A stretch of DNA of 38,436 bases from Bacteroidota bacterium (GCA_025963485.1 JAOQAO010000254.1:1-38436), one strand, 5' to 3'; positions 24,985 to 32,255 are shown, numbered from the stretch's first letter. Numbers and translations: made by a program. The notes: a model not told the origin generated them from the letters alone.

Positions 24985-25716
24985 TCAGCACCTCACCGTC
25001 TTCCGCTTCTTGCCCAGCGGACCGCGAGCCTCCATCTTTTTGATGTAATCATTGATCATAGGCACATTGCAGGCAGTATCGCCGACGTCTACGTGTACCT
25101 TGCCTATTTTGGTACCGGCTTTGCGGGCCTCGGCGGTCAGTGGTGCGATATAGCCGCCTGCTTGTATGACGAATGTATTCATACAGTAGCGGACCCGATT
25201 AGGCGCTGTGTGTATCTCCCTGGTTACGCGGTCTATGAGGCTCTTATATAGTTTGAGGTCGAGGTCTTCGTCCTTTTTCAGCGAAGCGATACAGCCCAGT
25301 GTGGCCCAGCCGGCACAGGCGATGTTCTCCTTTGGGGACTCTATCCACTCCAGTGCGAGTTCGGTGCCGTAGTGGCTCTCAGAAGCCACCCAGGCCACCG
25401 TATACTCGGAGATCATATACCAGGACGCCTTCTCCGCCCAGTGTTGCAGGTCCTTCTTCGTCATTTTGTCCTCGTCGGCTATCAGGCCTGCCAGGTACAT
25501 GGCATCCGATATACCAGAGTCAAAGAGCTCCAGGCTCAGTTTGTAATCCTTTTTGACCTTCTTCTGGATAGGCTTCATGTCTCCGACCTTCACGCCGTAA
25601 AAGGGTTCACGGGCACCGTGGGCCGCGTGGACTTTTTTGATAGAGGGAGAGCCCAGCGCCTTGAGCTGCTCGAGTATTTCCTTTGAGGTAGGTAAGGTGA
25701 TAGTTGCTGTTGCCAT
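24985..25716 (-). CDS. AlkD-like DNA alkylation repair protein
   Basis: A 243-residue all-helical protein of the DNA alkylation repair (HEAT-like repeat) family, which includes AlkD, a glycosylase that excises positively charged alkylated bases. Visible: REPFYGVKVGDMKPIQKKVKKDYKLSLELFDSGISDAMYLAGLIADE (helical repeats with the Y-G-V motif), LQHWAEKASWYMISEYTVAWVA, and ASLKKDEDL. Catalytic Asp and Trp equivalents cannot be fixed by eye, so activity is uncertain; many Bacteroidota carry this shorter form. TAAATTCG (25723-25730 on the minus strand) ends 6 nt before the ATG and is a possible -7 box. Confidence 0.8.
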   Translation of the reverse strand: MATATITLPTSKEILEQLKALGSPSIKKVHAAHGAREPFYGVKVGDMKPIQKKVKKDYKLSLELFDSGISDAMYLAGLIADEDKMTKKDLQHWAEKASWYMISEYTVAWVASESHYGTELALEWIESPKENIACAGWATLGCIASLKKDEDLDLKLYKSLIDRVTREIHTAPNRVRYCMNTFVIQAGGYIAPLTAEARKAGTKIGKVHVDVGDTACNVPMINDYIKKMEARGPLGKKRKTVRC

Positions 25717-25766
25717 ATCCTGCGAATTTAATAATTAGAAACCATCTGGGTGGTAAAGAGTTAAGT

Positions 25767-25926
25767 GATGCCATCCCTCTTGTGACAAATTTACGCCTTG
25801 TCATATTCAACCCGGCATGTTTGAGTCAGGGATGGCATCGCTGTACTTATCTCTCTTACGACTAATTTGGTCCGGCCATATGCCCCCGGCGTGTTTGAGC
25901 AAAGGAGGCATCGCTATACTTATCTT
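25767..25926. repeat. Inverted and imperfect tandem repeat cluster
   Basis: GATGCCATCCCT (25767-25778) has a perfect reverse complement at 25828-25839. In addition, the block starting CATATTCAACCCGGCATG (25802) is repeated in diverged form from 25877 (CATATGCCCCCGGCGTG), both running into GGCATCGCTRTACTTATCT. The cluster fills most of the 210-nt spacer upstream of the AlkD-like gene and downstream of the GreA-like gene. It has no open frame of note; a structured RNA, mobile repeat or regulatory array are all possible. Confidence 0.6.
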
Positions 25927-26403
25927 TTAGAAAACATCCGTGATGCCTATCGTCTTGCCATTAAGGGTGAGGCTGTCGCCCTTTACTTTGCCACGCAGGG
26001 CGGTGGACAGTGGCGCCTTAGGAGAAAGCACGACGACCTTAATGTCCACAAAGGTGATGACGCCAAGCCCTGTCGCTATGAAGTATAGTGCATCAGAGCT
26101 CTGTATTACGGCACCGTTGTCGGCCTGTGTGTAAAGGTGGTCTGCGTCTATGGTCTGCAGCAGGTTCATATCCTGTATGGCCACGCTGAGCTGGTAGGCG
26201 GCATTGTCGCGCTCTATCTGGTTCATGGCGCGGCTAGTCTCGTATTTGTCACCGGCAGAACTTTTATCCTCGCTATTGGCGGCCTCCTGGGCTTGCTGCA
26301 TAGCGGCAGAGGCGGTGTCCATACGCTGCTGTATCACAGCCACGCAGTGCGCTTTGAGGCGCTGTTTGAATGAGAGGCGGTCTGATGCAGTAGATGGTAT
26401 CAC
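25927..26403 (-). CDS. GreA/GreB-like protein of Bacteroidota type
   Basis: A 158-residue protein with an N-terminal helical hairpin and a C-terminal FKBP-like beta domain, similar to transcript-cleavage factors GreA/GreB. The motif AQEAANSEDKSSAGDKYETSRAM (about residues 38-60) forms the acidic coiled-coil tip that in Gre factors reaches the RNA polymerase active site. The C-terminal half (GAVIQSSDALYFIATGLG, VVVLSPKAPLSTALRGKVKGD) matches the Gre C-domain pattern 'sp.sPl..aL.Gk..GD'. The start is GTG 26401-26403, with no upstream in-frame ATG. TATTTTCA ends 5 nt before it. Whether it acts on RNA polymerase is not established; it may be a paralog. Confidence 0.75.
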   Translation of the reverse strand: MIPSTASDRLSFKQRLKAHCVAVIQQRMDTASAAMQQAQEAANSEDKSSAGDKYETSRAMNQIERDNAAYQLSVAIQDMNLLQTIDADHLYTQADNGAVIQSSDALYFIATGLGVITFVDIKVVVLSPKAPLSTALRGKVKGDSLTLNGKTIGITDVF

Positions 26404-26432
26404 TGACGTGAAAATAGGAAAACGAATGTATT

Positions 26433-26463
26433 AACCACATAGAAACATTGATCACATAGAAAT
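26433..26463. repeat. 31-bp dispersed intergenic repeat, copy B
   Basis: Matches 6970-7000 at 28 of 31 positions, starting AACCACATAGAAACA and ending ATAGAAAT. It lies between the divergent GreA-like and AEC transporter genes. Confidence 0.65.
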
Positions 26464-26488
26464 ACAACATGCCCGAGAACTATACGCG

Positions 26489-27481
26489 ATGAGGGTTTCA
26501 AATTCAAATGAATTTGCAGACCTTCACGCCGTGTCAAACTTCATCCTCATAGGGCTCTGCATTATAGCAGGCTTCGTGCTAAAGCGCCTGCGCGTATTGC
26601 CCGATGATGCGCACAAAGGCATCAATATATGGGTCCTCTATCTCGCGGTGCCGGCAGTAGCGCTGAAGTACATCCCCACCATCCACTGGAGCAATGACCT
26701 CCTGCTACCAGCTCTGATGCCTGTCATCGTATGGACAGGATCATGGCTGACCTTCAAACTCTATTCCCTCTGGCGGCCACTAGACCGCGCCACTCGTACC
26801 GCCCTCACACTCGTGGCTGGCCTCGGCAATACCTCCTTTCTCGGTTTCCCGCTCGTGAGTGCTTACTACGGCGAGCAGGCATTGCCCATAGCAGTGATCA
26901 GCGATCAGGTGACTTTTATGCTCATGGCTACAGTCGGCTCCATGATGGCGATAAATACAAGGCCCCATCCAACCTTCCCCGAAGGGGAAGGCTTAACAGC
27001 CAATCCAATCATTATTGTGATGAGAAAGGTCCTTCTGTTCCCTCCTTTTATTGGCTTTATTGCTGCGTTGGTATTACCTCATTTCATAGACTTCGCTCCT
27101 GCCCTGCCTGTGCTGGATAAGATCGCTTCTACACTTGTCCCGCTGGCTTTGTTTTCCGTAGGAATGCAACTGAATCTGGAGGTCTGGGTAGAAGATATTC
27201 CACTATTGGGATTAAGCTTAGGATATAAGCTGCTGATAGCTCCTGCGTTGATCCTTGTCATCATGCTGGTCCTAAACATGAAAGGCCTTCCTGCAGAGAT
27301 CAGTCTCTTTGAAGCGGCTATGGCGCCTATGATCACAGCCGGAGTCTTAGCCACACAGTATGACCTCAATCCCCGGCTAGCCAACCTCGTGGTGGGTATC
27401 GGCATATTATTTTCTTTTCTTACGACAGGTATATGGTTCCTGATAGTCAGTATTGCCGGCGGAGCATTAGCACATTGCTAG
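26489..27481 (+). CDS. AEC-family (auxin efflux carrier-like) transporter
   Basis: A 330-residue inner-membrane permease with ten hydrophobic segments in two five-helix halves. Motifs: GFVLKRLRVLPDDAHKGINIWVLYLAVPAVALKYIP (N-terminal half), GLGNTSFLGFPLVSAYYG (conserved crossover) and PLALFSVGMQLNL ... MITAGVLATQYDLNP (second half). Family members export or import small organic anions such as malate; the substrate here is unknown. Start ATG 26489 or an in-frame GTG at 26531 is possible; the latter sits just before the first helix. Residues about 157-172 (NTRPHPTFPEGEGLTA) in the central loop are encoded by a palindrome (26973-26991). The stop codon overlaps the stop of the convergent gene in CTAG. 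Confidence 0.85.
   Translation: MRVSNSNEFADLHAVSNFILIGLCIIAGFVLKRLRVLPDDAHKGINIWVLYLAVPAVALKYIPTIHWSNDLLLPALMPVIVWTGSWLTFKLYSLWRPLDRATRTALTLVAGLGNTSFLGFPLVSAYYGEQALPIAVISDQVTFMLMATVGSMMAINTRPHPTFPEGEGLTANPIIIVMRKVLLFPPFIGFIAALVLPHFIDFAPALPVLDKIASTLVPLALFSVGMQLNLEVWVEDIPLLGLSLGYKLLIAPALILVIMLVLNMKGLPAEISLFEAAMAPMITAGVLATQYDLNPRLANLVVGIGILFSFLTTGIWFLIVSIAGGALAHC
26973..26991. repeat. Palindrome inside the AEC transporter gene
   Basis: CCTTCCCC (26973-26980), GAA, GGGGAAGG (26984-26991). Preceded by GGCCCCATCCAA, giving the look of the dispersed CCCC...CTTCCCC-GAA-GGGGAAG elements. It is read in frame as part of the loop between the two halves. Confidence 0.65.
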
Positions 27482-27726
27482 GCCTTGACCGGTTTCCTGA
27501 AATAGTTGATGATCGCCACCAGCGATACCACCGTCCATACAGCTTCCAGTATGATGAAAGGCACATAGTGCAGCATAACCGATGCGACGCCTGCTATAGC
27601 TGCGCCTGAGAGGTTGAGCAGCATGTATGGCAGGCTATCGGGAGATATGCGCTTGATGAGGTTGAGAAAGAAGGCTACGAGCAATAATGCGACGCCGATA
27701 AATCCTATCCAGTCAGTTGTATTCAT
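27478..27726 (-). CDS. Small membrane protein (CBU_0592-like)
   Basis: An 82-residue protein with three hydrophobic segments (TTDWIGFIGVALLLVAFFLNLIK, PYMLLNLSGAAIAGVASVML, FIILEAVWTVVSLVAIINYF). The layout with IGFxGVxLLLxAFxLN and a helix ending in E-x-x-W-x-x-V-S fits the CBU_0592-type family of unknown function. I choose ATG 27724-27726 (MNTTDWIG); the longer open frame upstream runs into a palindromic repeat. It converges on the AEC transporter with the two stops sharing CTAG (27478-27481). Confidence 0.75.
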   Translation of the reverse strand: MNTTDWIGFIGVALLLVAFFLNLIKRISPDSLPYMLLNLSGAAIAGVASVMLHYVPFIILEAVWTVVSLVAIINYFRKPVKA

Positions 27727-27768
27727 GGATGCAATGTAAAGTATTTTGAGCTCTCCACTACCCGTTAT

Positions 27769-27801
27769 AACCCTCAAAGGGTTTTGAACCCTTTGAGGGT
27801 T
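27769..27801. repeat. Dispersed palindrome, copy 2
   Basis: AACCCTCAAAGGGTT (27769-27783), TTG, then its reverse complement (27787-27801). The same element, with a 1-nt centre, occurs at 15302-15334. Here it lies between two minus-strand genes and may end the transcript of the gene at 27827-28405. Confidence 0.8.
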
Positions 27802-27826
27802 CACCGCGAGCACTAACGATAGTTAG

Positions 27827-28405
27827 TTATGTATTCTTGTAACAGGCAGTCAGCATAGTATTGATCACCTCTTCCCTTGCTTCGTCCGTATTATTCGCCA
27901 GTGTACCCGTCATCGATACGCTGAAGCGGTCATCGCCAAAGGCCATATAGATGACGGTCTTCGTACTCGTCGTATCGCTCACGCAGACCACGAAGGCGTT
28001 ATAGCCGTTAAACTTAAAGTCCTTAAGGTAGGCTATGGCCTCATCTGCACGGCGGTCTTTCTTTACGTAGACGATATAGTTGTCGACCTCTTCCCTTTTC
28101 GCGCTCAGCGCGATACCGGCATCTTCATGGACATCGATACAGGTATCTGCATTCCGGTATCCTTTCATATTGATGCGCTGCTCGTAGCCTTCGGGCACGA
28201 TCATGCTCAGGCTCGTAGATGGTACCTGGATATGGATAGGCGATATATAGGAGGTCACCTCATCAGGTATCTGCAGGTCTATCAGCGGATGGTCTGCCCA
28301 GTCACTTGAATTGTAATGAGCAATGGCCAGAGGTTGCTGCTGCCTCACTGCGTGAAATACAATAAAGCCAAATATGGCCAGGAGTAGTATCGTTCTGCGC
28401 TTCAT
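27827..28405 (-). CDS. Hypothetical exported protein
   Basis: A 192-residue protein with an N-terminal hydrophobic segment (RRTILLLAIFGFIVFHAV), so secreted or single-pass membrane-bound. The body alternates short strands and helices (ISPIHIQVPSTSLSMIVPEGYE, KDRRADEAIAYLKDFKFNGYNAFVVCVSDTTSTKTVIYMAFGDDRFSVSMTG). The last part resembles small proteins that carry a 'f.v.v.g.......mi..........e....i..ml.t.' pattern seen in many Bacteroidota exported proteins. No named family is recognised. Confidence 0.7.
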   Translation of the reverse strand: MKRRTILLLAIFGFIVFHAVRQQQPLAIAHYNSSDWADHPLIDLQIPDEVTSYISPIHIQVPSTSLSMIVPEGYEQRINMKGYRNADTCIDVHEDAGIALSAKREEVDNYIVYVKKDRRADEAIAYLKDFKFNGYNAFVVCVSDTTSTKTVIYMAFGDDRFSVSMTGTLANNTDEAREEVINTMLTACYKNT

Positions 28406-28485
28406 GTATTGAGTTTATATCCTAAATGTAGCATTAGCTCTCTTGGTGGCAAAACGGGAAACATATTTTAACAGCTCCTTTCCTC

Positions 28486-29199
28486 TTATGGCTTTTTGGT
28501 ATTCTTATCGAGGTTGACTGTAAATCCTATGGTGGCATAGTGCTGGTATGCCGGGCCACCTATGAGCGGCCGGTAGTTATCAAACCTGTCATAGCCTATA
28601 AGGTAACCATTCTGATACATAAATAAGTAACCGACGGTCACACTGACCAGGTTTCTTATTCTGACTCCGACAGAGAGATTATTATAGGAACTGTTTCTGC
28701 TATAGTGCCGCTTCTCCCCTGCATATATAGAGGCGGCATACCCTGCTCTCAACTGCAGGAATGGCGTAGTGGGCTTATTGAGCAGGTATCCTCGCACCTC
28801 CGCATAGACCGGTACGACCCATAGCGCTCCTACATAATTATTCGGATCGAACCCGTTGTCGTCGCTGTATCCCCTATCCTGATATTCTATACCCGTACCA
28901 CCGCCTACGTACAGGTGGGGATTAAAAAAGTACCCGGCACCGCCATGTAATGCGTTCCTATTCCGGATGTCTCCCAGGAAATGGATGCCGAAGTGCGTAT
29001 AATTAATAAAATTAGAGCTGCCACCATATTGGCCGTTCCACTCTAGGTACCAGTTGACCACATGTGTCGGTGCAGGGTCAAAGAATGGCTTTTTCTTTTT
29101 GTGGGTAGATGGCTCAAGACTGGCCTGCTGGGCTATCAGGCTGCTGGCCAGTATAATAAAGAGGGCGAGCAATAGTGATCTTCTTCTTTCCTGTATCAT
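28486..29199 (-). CDS. Putative outer-membrane beta-barrel protein
   Basis: A 237-residue exported protein. I choose ATG 29197-29199, because the signal peptide MIQERRRSLLLALFIILASSLIAQQ begins there; the open frame continues upstream into the divergent promoter region without an export signal. The mature part has alternating strands with aromatic girdles (VNWYLEWNGQYGG, NALHGGAGYFFNPHLYVGGGTGIEYQDRG, VPVYAEVRGYLL, LQLRAGYAASIYAG, SVTVGYLFMYQ, YATIGFTVNL), as expected for an eight- to ten-stranded barrel. The function is unknown. It is divergent from the ribosomal operon. Confidence 0.7.
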   Translation of the reverse strand: MIQERRRSLLLALFIILASSLIAQQASLEPSTHKKKKPFFDPAPTHVVNWYLEWNGQYGGSSNFINYTHFGIHFLGDIRNRNALHGGAGYFFNPHLYVGGGTGIEYQDRGYSDDNGFDPNNYVGALWVVPVYAEVRGYLLNKPTTPFLQLRAGYAASIYAGEKRHYSRNSSYNNLSVGVRIRNLVSVTVGYLFMYQNGYLIGYDRFDNYRPLIGGPAYQHYATIGFTVNLDKNTKKP

Positions 29200-29286
29200 T
29201 ATGGCTAAGATACTATATATAGTGCAGGTTTTGTACCCCACATAGATGAAGGCCGGTCCTTTTCTTAAACTTTCTTTGACTACATA

Positions 29287-29317
29287 TTTGGACATTACAG
29301 AAAGAAGGCTATATTTG
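29287..29317 (+). promoter_or_regulatory. Canonical promoter of the ribosomal operon
   Basis: TTTG (29287-29290), 19-nt spacer, TATATTTG (29310-29317): an exact match to the primary-sigma promoter of Bacteroidota. It gives a leader of about 120 nt before rplD at 29444. This shows that the operon begins here and is not an internal cut of a longer unit. Confidence 0.85.
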
Positions 29318-29443
29318 CAATCCGTTTTCAAAAAGTATTGAAGGCGTCACCGTCCTCTTTGAAATGATTTCGCTGCTATTCACTAAGTGTACCAACGCTT
29401 TGCGCACGACTTCATTTCTAAATCGGACATAAAACGAAGAAAA

Positions 29444-30076
29444 ATGAAAGTCAAGGTACTCAACCAACTAGGAAAAGAAACAGGCAGGGAAATCGAACTC
29501 TCCGACGAAATTTTCGGGTCAGAACCCAACGATCATGCTATATGGCTCGCTGTACGCCAGCATCAGGCTGCGCTGCACCAGGGTACGCATAAGGCTAAGG
29601 AAAGGTGGGAAATATCCCGTACTACCAAGAAAGCCTTCCGTCAAAAGGGAACAGGCGGTGCACGTCGCGGTGATATGAAATCGCCTCTCGTACGTGGTGG
29701 TGCCAGGGTTTTCGGACCAAAGCCACACTCTTATGACTTTAAGATCAATAAGAAAGTGAAAGATGTAGCAAAGAAATCTGCCTTTGCACACAAAGTAAAA
29801 GACGGTAACTTCATCGTCGTAGATACATTCTCTGTATCTGCTCCTAAAACAAAAGACTTCGTCGCGATCCTGAAAAACCTCAACGTATCAGGTCTGAAAT
29901 CACTGATACTGATCCACGAAGGCAGCGAAAACGTATTCCTCTCTTCACGCAATATAGCTAAGACAAATGTACTGCACGCCTCACAGGCTGGTATATTTGA
30001 CGTCATGGACGCAAAGAAAGTGATCATCACAGAAGGCGCACTGAAAGAACTGGAGGCTAATTTAACTAACAACTAA
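29444..30076 (+). CDS. rplD: Ribosomal protein L4 (uL4)
   Basis: A 210-residue large-subunit protein that binds 23S rRNA and lines the exit tunnel. The start is ATG 29444 (MKVKVLNQLGKETG), because L4 families begin here; the frame is open 57 nt further upstream without homology. Motifs: HQAALHQGTHKAKERWEISRTTKKAFRQKGTGGARRGDMKSPLVRGGARVFGPKPHSYDFKINKKVKDVAKKSAF, the conserved tunnel loop and globular junction. It is the first gene of the operon, where normally rpsJ and rplC come first. The 120-nt leader may carry L4 autoregulation, but I see no recognisable structure. Confidence 0.97.
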   Translation: MKVKVLNQLGKETGREIELSDEIFGSEPNDHAIWLAVRQHQAALHQGTHKAKERWEISRTTKKAFRQKGTGGARRGDMKSPLVRGGARVFGPKPHSYDFKINKKVKDVAKKSAFAHKVKDGNFIVVDTFSVSAPKTKDFVAILKNLNVSGLKSLILIHEGSENVFLSSRNIAKTNVLHASQAGIFDVMDAKKVIITEGALKELEANLTNN

Positions 30077-30089
30077 TCAATCTGAGGCA

Positions 30090-30383
30090 ATGAGCAATAT
30101 CCTTATCAAACCGATAATAACTGAGAAGTCTACCAAACTGGGTGAGAAATTCAACCGTTATGCATTCCGTGTAGACAGAGAAGCAAACCGTCTCCAGATC
30201 AAGAAGGCTGTAGAAAGTACCTATAATGTGAAGGTAGAAGACGTAAACACTGCTGTGATCCCGGGCAAACTGAAAGTGCGCCAGACCAAGCAGGGTGTAG
30301 CGAGAGGTATGAAAGCATCTTTCAAGAAAGCGTATGTCACGCTGAAAGAGGGCCAGACCATCGACTTCTACGGCACTGTGTAA
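30090..30383 (+). CDS. rplW: Ribosomal protein L23 (uL23)
   Basis: A 97-residue protein at the exit of the ribosomal tunnel, which docks trigger factor and SRP. Motifs: IIKPIITEKST with the conserved TEKS, YAFRVDREANRLQIKKAVESTYNVKVEDVNT, and KKAYVTLKEGQTIDF at the end. The length is typical. It lies 13 nt after rplD. It is followed by a 96-nt spacer before rplB, longer than usual in this operon, with word-like repeats (30384-30412). Confidence 0.97.
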   Translation: MSNILIKPIITEKSTKLGEKFNRYAFRVDREANRLQIKKAVESTYNVKVEDVNTAVIPGKLKVRQTKQGVARGMKASFKKAYVTLKEGQTIDFYGTV

Positions 30384-30412
30384 ATTGACAATGTATAATT
30401 GACAATTGACAA
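30384..30412. repeat. Word-like ATTGACAA repeats inside the operon
   Basis: Three copies of ATTGACA (30384, 30398 and 30405) in a 29-nt stretch directly after the rplW stop. Similar degenerate 7- to 10-mers occur in other spacers of this window, for example at 31673-31707 and 20526. Confidence 0.6.
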
Positions 30413-30479
30413 CGAAAAAGGTAAACATTAATAAATTATAGCAGAAGCAAAACTGCTGATAACACAAAGCAACAACAAA

Positions 30480-31328
30480 ATGGCAATTAAAAAATTCAGA
30501 CCGACCACACCGAGCTTACGTCACACGACGTTGGTCACATTTGAAGACATCACCACCAGCACACCGGAGAAGAGTCTCCTCGCTCCGATGAAGCAGTCTG
30601 GCGGACGTAACAAAAGCGGAAAGATGACCATGCGCTATAGCGGCGGTGGGCACAAGCGCAGGTATCGTATCATCGACTTCAAGCGTGATAATGACGGTAT
30701 ACCTGGCAAAGTACTCACTATCGAGTATGATCCAAACCGTACATCATTCATCGCACTGATACAGTTCAGCAATGGTGAGAAGAGGTACATGATCTCTCCG
30801 CAAGGACTGAAAGTGGGACAATCAGTATTGTCCAGCAAAGATGCAGCACCTGAGGTAGGCAATACGCTCCCTATGGAGAATATACCCCTGGGCTCTATCA
30901 TCCACAATATAGAACTACACCCGGGCCGTGGTGGCAATATCTGCCGCTCTGCCGGTACATCTGCACAGCTGATGGCTAAAGAAGAAAGATTTGTAGTAAT
31001 AAAATTGCCTTCTGGTGAAGTGCGGAAGATACTGAAACAGTGCCTCGCTACTATCGGATCGGTATCCAATCCGGATCACAATCTCCAGTCGCTGGGTAAA
31101 GCAGGCCGTAAGCGCTGGCTGGGTGTCCGTCCTCGTACAAGGCCGGTAGCCATGAACCCTGTAGATCACCCGATGGGTGGTGGTGAAGGACGCGCATCAG
31201 GCGGTCACCCACGCTCTAGAAATGGTATCAAGTCTAAGGGCCAGAAGACACGTACTCCGCGCAAAGCATCTGACAAGGTGATAGTGCAGCGTCGTAAGGG
31301 TGCTATAGCAAATCAGAAGAATAAATAA
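30480..31328 (+). CDS. rplB: Ribosomal protein L2 (uL2)
   Basis: A 282-residue large-subunit protein needed for subunit association and peptidyl transfer. Motifs: [79 protein letters not shown], and the signature [21 protein letters not shown] with the catalytic-loop His. It ends [21 protein letters not shown]. The length is normal. It lies third in the operon and 28 nt upstream of rpsS. Confidence 0.98.
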   Translation: MAIKKFRPTTPSLRHTTLVTFEDITTSTPEKSLLAPMKQSGGRNKSGKMTMRYSGGGHKRRYRIIDFKRDNDGIPGKVLTIEYDPNRTSFIALIQFSNGEKRYMISPQGLKVGQSVLSSKDAAPEVGNTLPMENIPLGSIIHNIELHPGRGGNICRSAGTSAQLMAKEERFVVIKLPSGEVRKILKQCLATIGSVSNPDHNLQSLGKAGRKRWLGVRPRTRPVAMNPVDHPMGGGEGRASGGHPRSRNGIKSKGQKTRTPRKASDKVIVQRRKGAIANQKNK

Positions 31329-31356
31329 TCCAGACAACCCATAATAAGATAATAAC

Positions 31357-31626
31357 ATGGCAAGATCAATAAAAAAAGGACCTTATATAGCTCACAAGCT
31401 GATGAAGAAGGTCGATGCTCTCAACGCAGGTACCAAGAAGACCGTCATCAAGACATGGTCCAGGTCATCTATGATCATACCTGATATGGTGGGTCACACA
31501 TTTGCAGTGCACAATGGACAGAAGTTCATACCTGTATATGTGACTGAGAACATGGTAGGACACAAGCTCGGCGAGTTCAGCCCTACACGTATATTCAAGG
31601 GACACGCATCTAAGAAAGTTAAGTAA
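31357..31626 (+). CDS. rpsS: Ribosomal protein S19 (uS19)
   Basis: An 89-residue small-subunit protein of the head, bound to 16S rRNA with S13. Motifs: [75 protein letters not shown]. Complete and typical. The start codon ATG 31357 is preceded by an A-rich leader. An 86-nt spacer with word-like repeats (31673-31707) and a 12-bp palindrome AGCAGCGCTGCT (31660-31671) follows before rplV. Confidence 0.98.
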   Translation: MARSIKKGPYIAHKLMKKVDALNAGTKKTVIKTWSRSSMIIPDMVGHTFAVHNGQKFIPVYVTENMVGHKLGEFSPTRIFKGHASKKVK

Positions 31627-31672
31627 GAAAGTAATAGATAAATCAAAATGGTCTATGATAGCAGCGCTGCTG

Positions 31673-31707
31673 AAATCATAAATCACAAATCAAAAATCAT
31701 AAATAAA
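31673..31707. repeat. Word-like AAATCATAAATCA repeats inside the operon
   Basis: Degenerate repetition of AAATCATA / AAATCACA / AAATCAAA in the rpsS-rplV spacer. No coding potential. It has the same style as the ATTGACA repeats after rplW. Confidence 0.6.
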
Positions 31708-31712
31708 TAGCA

Positions 31713-32102
31713 ATGGAAGCAGTAGCAATGTTGAGAAACAATCCGTCATCACCACGCAAAACAAGGCTGGTAGTGGATCTGATACGTGGCAAAAAGGTCG
31801 AAGAGGCGCTCGCTATATTGAAATTTCATAAGAAAGAATCAGCAGGCAAGCTCGAGAAGCTGGTCAAATCTGCTATCAATAACTGGGAACAGAAGAACAG
31901 CCTCAAGCCTGAAGACCATGAGTTATTCATCAAGTCTATACAGGTGAATCAAGGTGCTACTATCAAGCGCTTCCTCCCTGCACCACAGGGCCGTGCATAT
32001 CGCCTGCGCAAGCGCAGCAACCATATCACGATCGTGGTAGACAGCAAAGTGCCTGTAGAATTTGAATCAGCTGCAGAGGCAACTGAAGAAGCTGCAGGAT
32101 AA
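31713..32102 (+). CDS. rplV: Ribosomal protein L22 (uL22)
   Basis: A 129-residue protein that binds 23S rRNA and lines the tunnel opposite L4. Motifs: [83 protein letters not shown] short acidic C-terminal tail ([14 protein letters not shown]) is as seen in Bacteroidota. It is the last gene: a strong terminator follows at 32133-32154, and rpsC, which normally comes next, is absent. Confidence 0.97.
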   Translation: MEAVAMLRNNPSSPRKTRLVVDLIRGKKVEEALAILKFHKKESAGKLEKLVKSAINNWEQKNSLKPEDHELFIKSIQVNQGATIKRFLPAPQGRAYRLRKRSNHITIVVDSKVPVEFESAAEATEEAAG

Positions 32103-32132
32103 TAACAGAACGTCCAAAGACAATCATACTAC

Positions 32133-32154
32133 AAAGCCCCTCATTGGGGCTTTT
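32133..32154 (+). terminator. Rho-independent terminator of the ribosomal operon
   Basis: AAAGCCCC (32133-32140), loop TCATT, GGGGCTTT (32146-32153), then TTTTGTATTTTA. It lies 31 nt after the rplV stop. The strong stem and T-tract fix the operon's end. Confidence 0.9.
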
Positions 32155-32255
32155 GTATTTTATACCTGGTAGAAGTTGTGACCGAATGTCATTACTCGCG
32201 ATTGTTCCCTACGCTCAAAAAAAGCCTTATGTGGTTTTACGGTATTTCCGGATTT

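Noticed and set aside
27724-27813. Longer N-terminus for the small membrane protein at 27478
   Set aside because: The extra 29 residues are encoded partly by the palindromic repeat at 27769-27801 and lack family features; the start at 27726 (MNTTDWIG) fits the membrane topology.
29199-29331. Upstream extension of the barrel protein at 28486
   Set aside because: The extended frame runs through the promoter region of the ribosomal operon and puts the signal peptide at residue 45; the ATG at 29199 begins the signal peptide directly.
29331-29443. Remnant of rplC in the ribosomal leader
   Set aside because: Translation in all frames showed no L3 motifs; the stretch looks like an ordinary leader.
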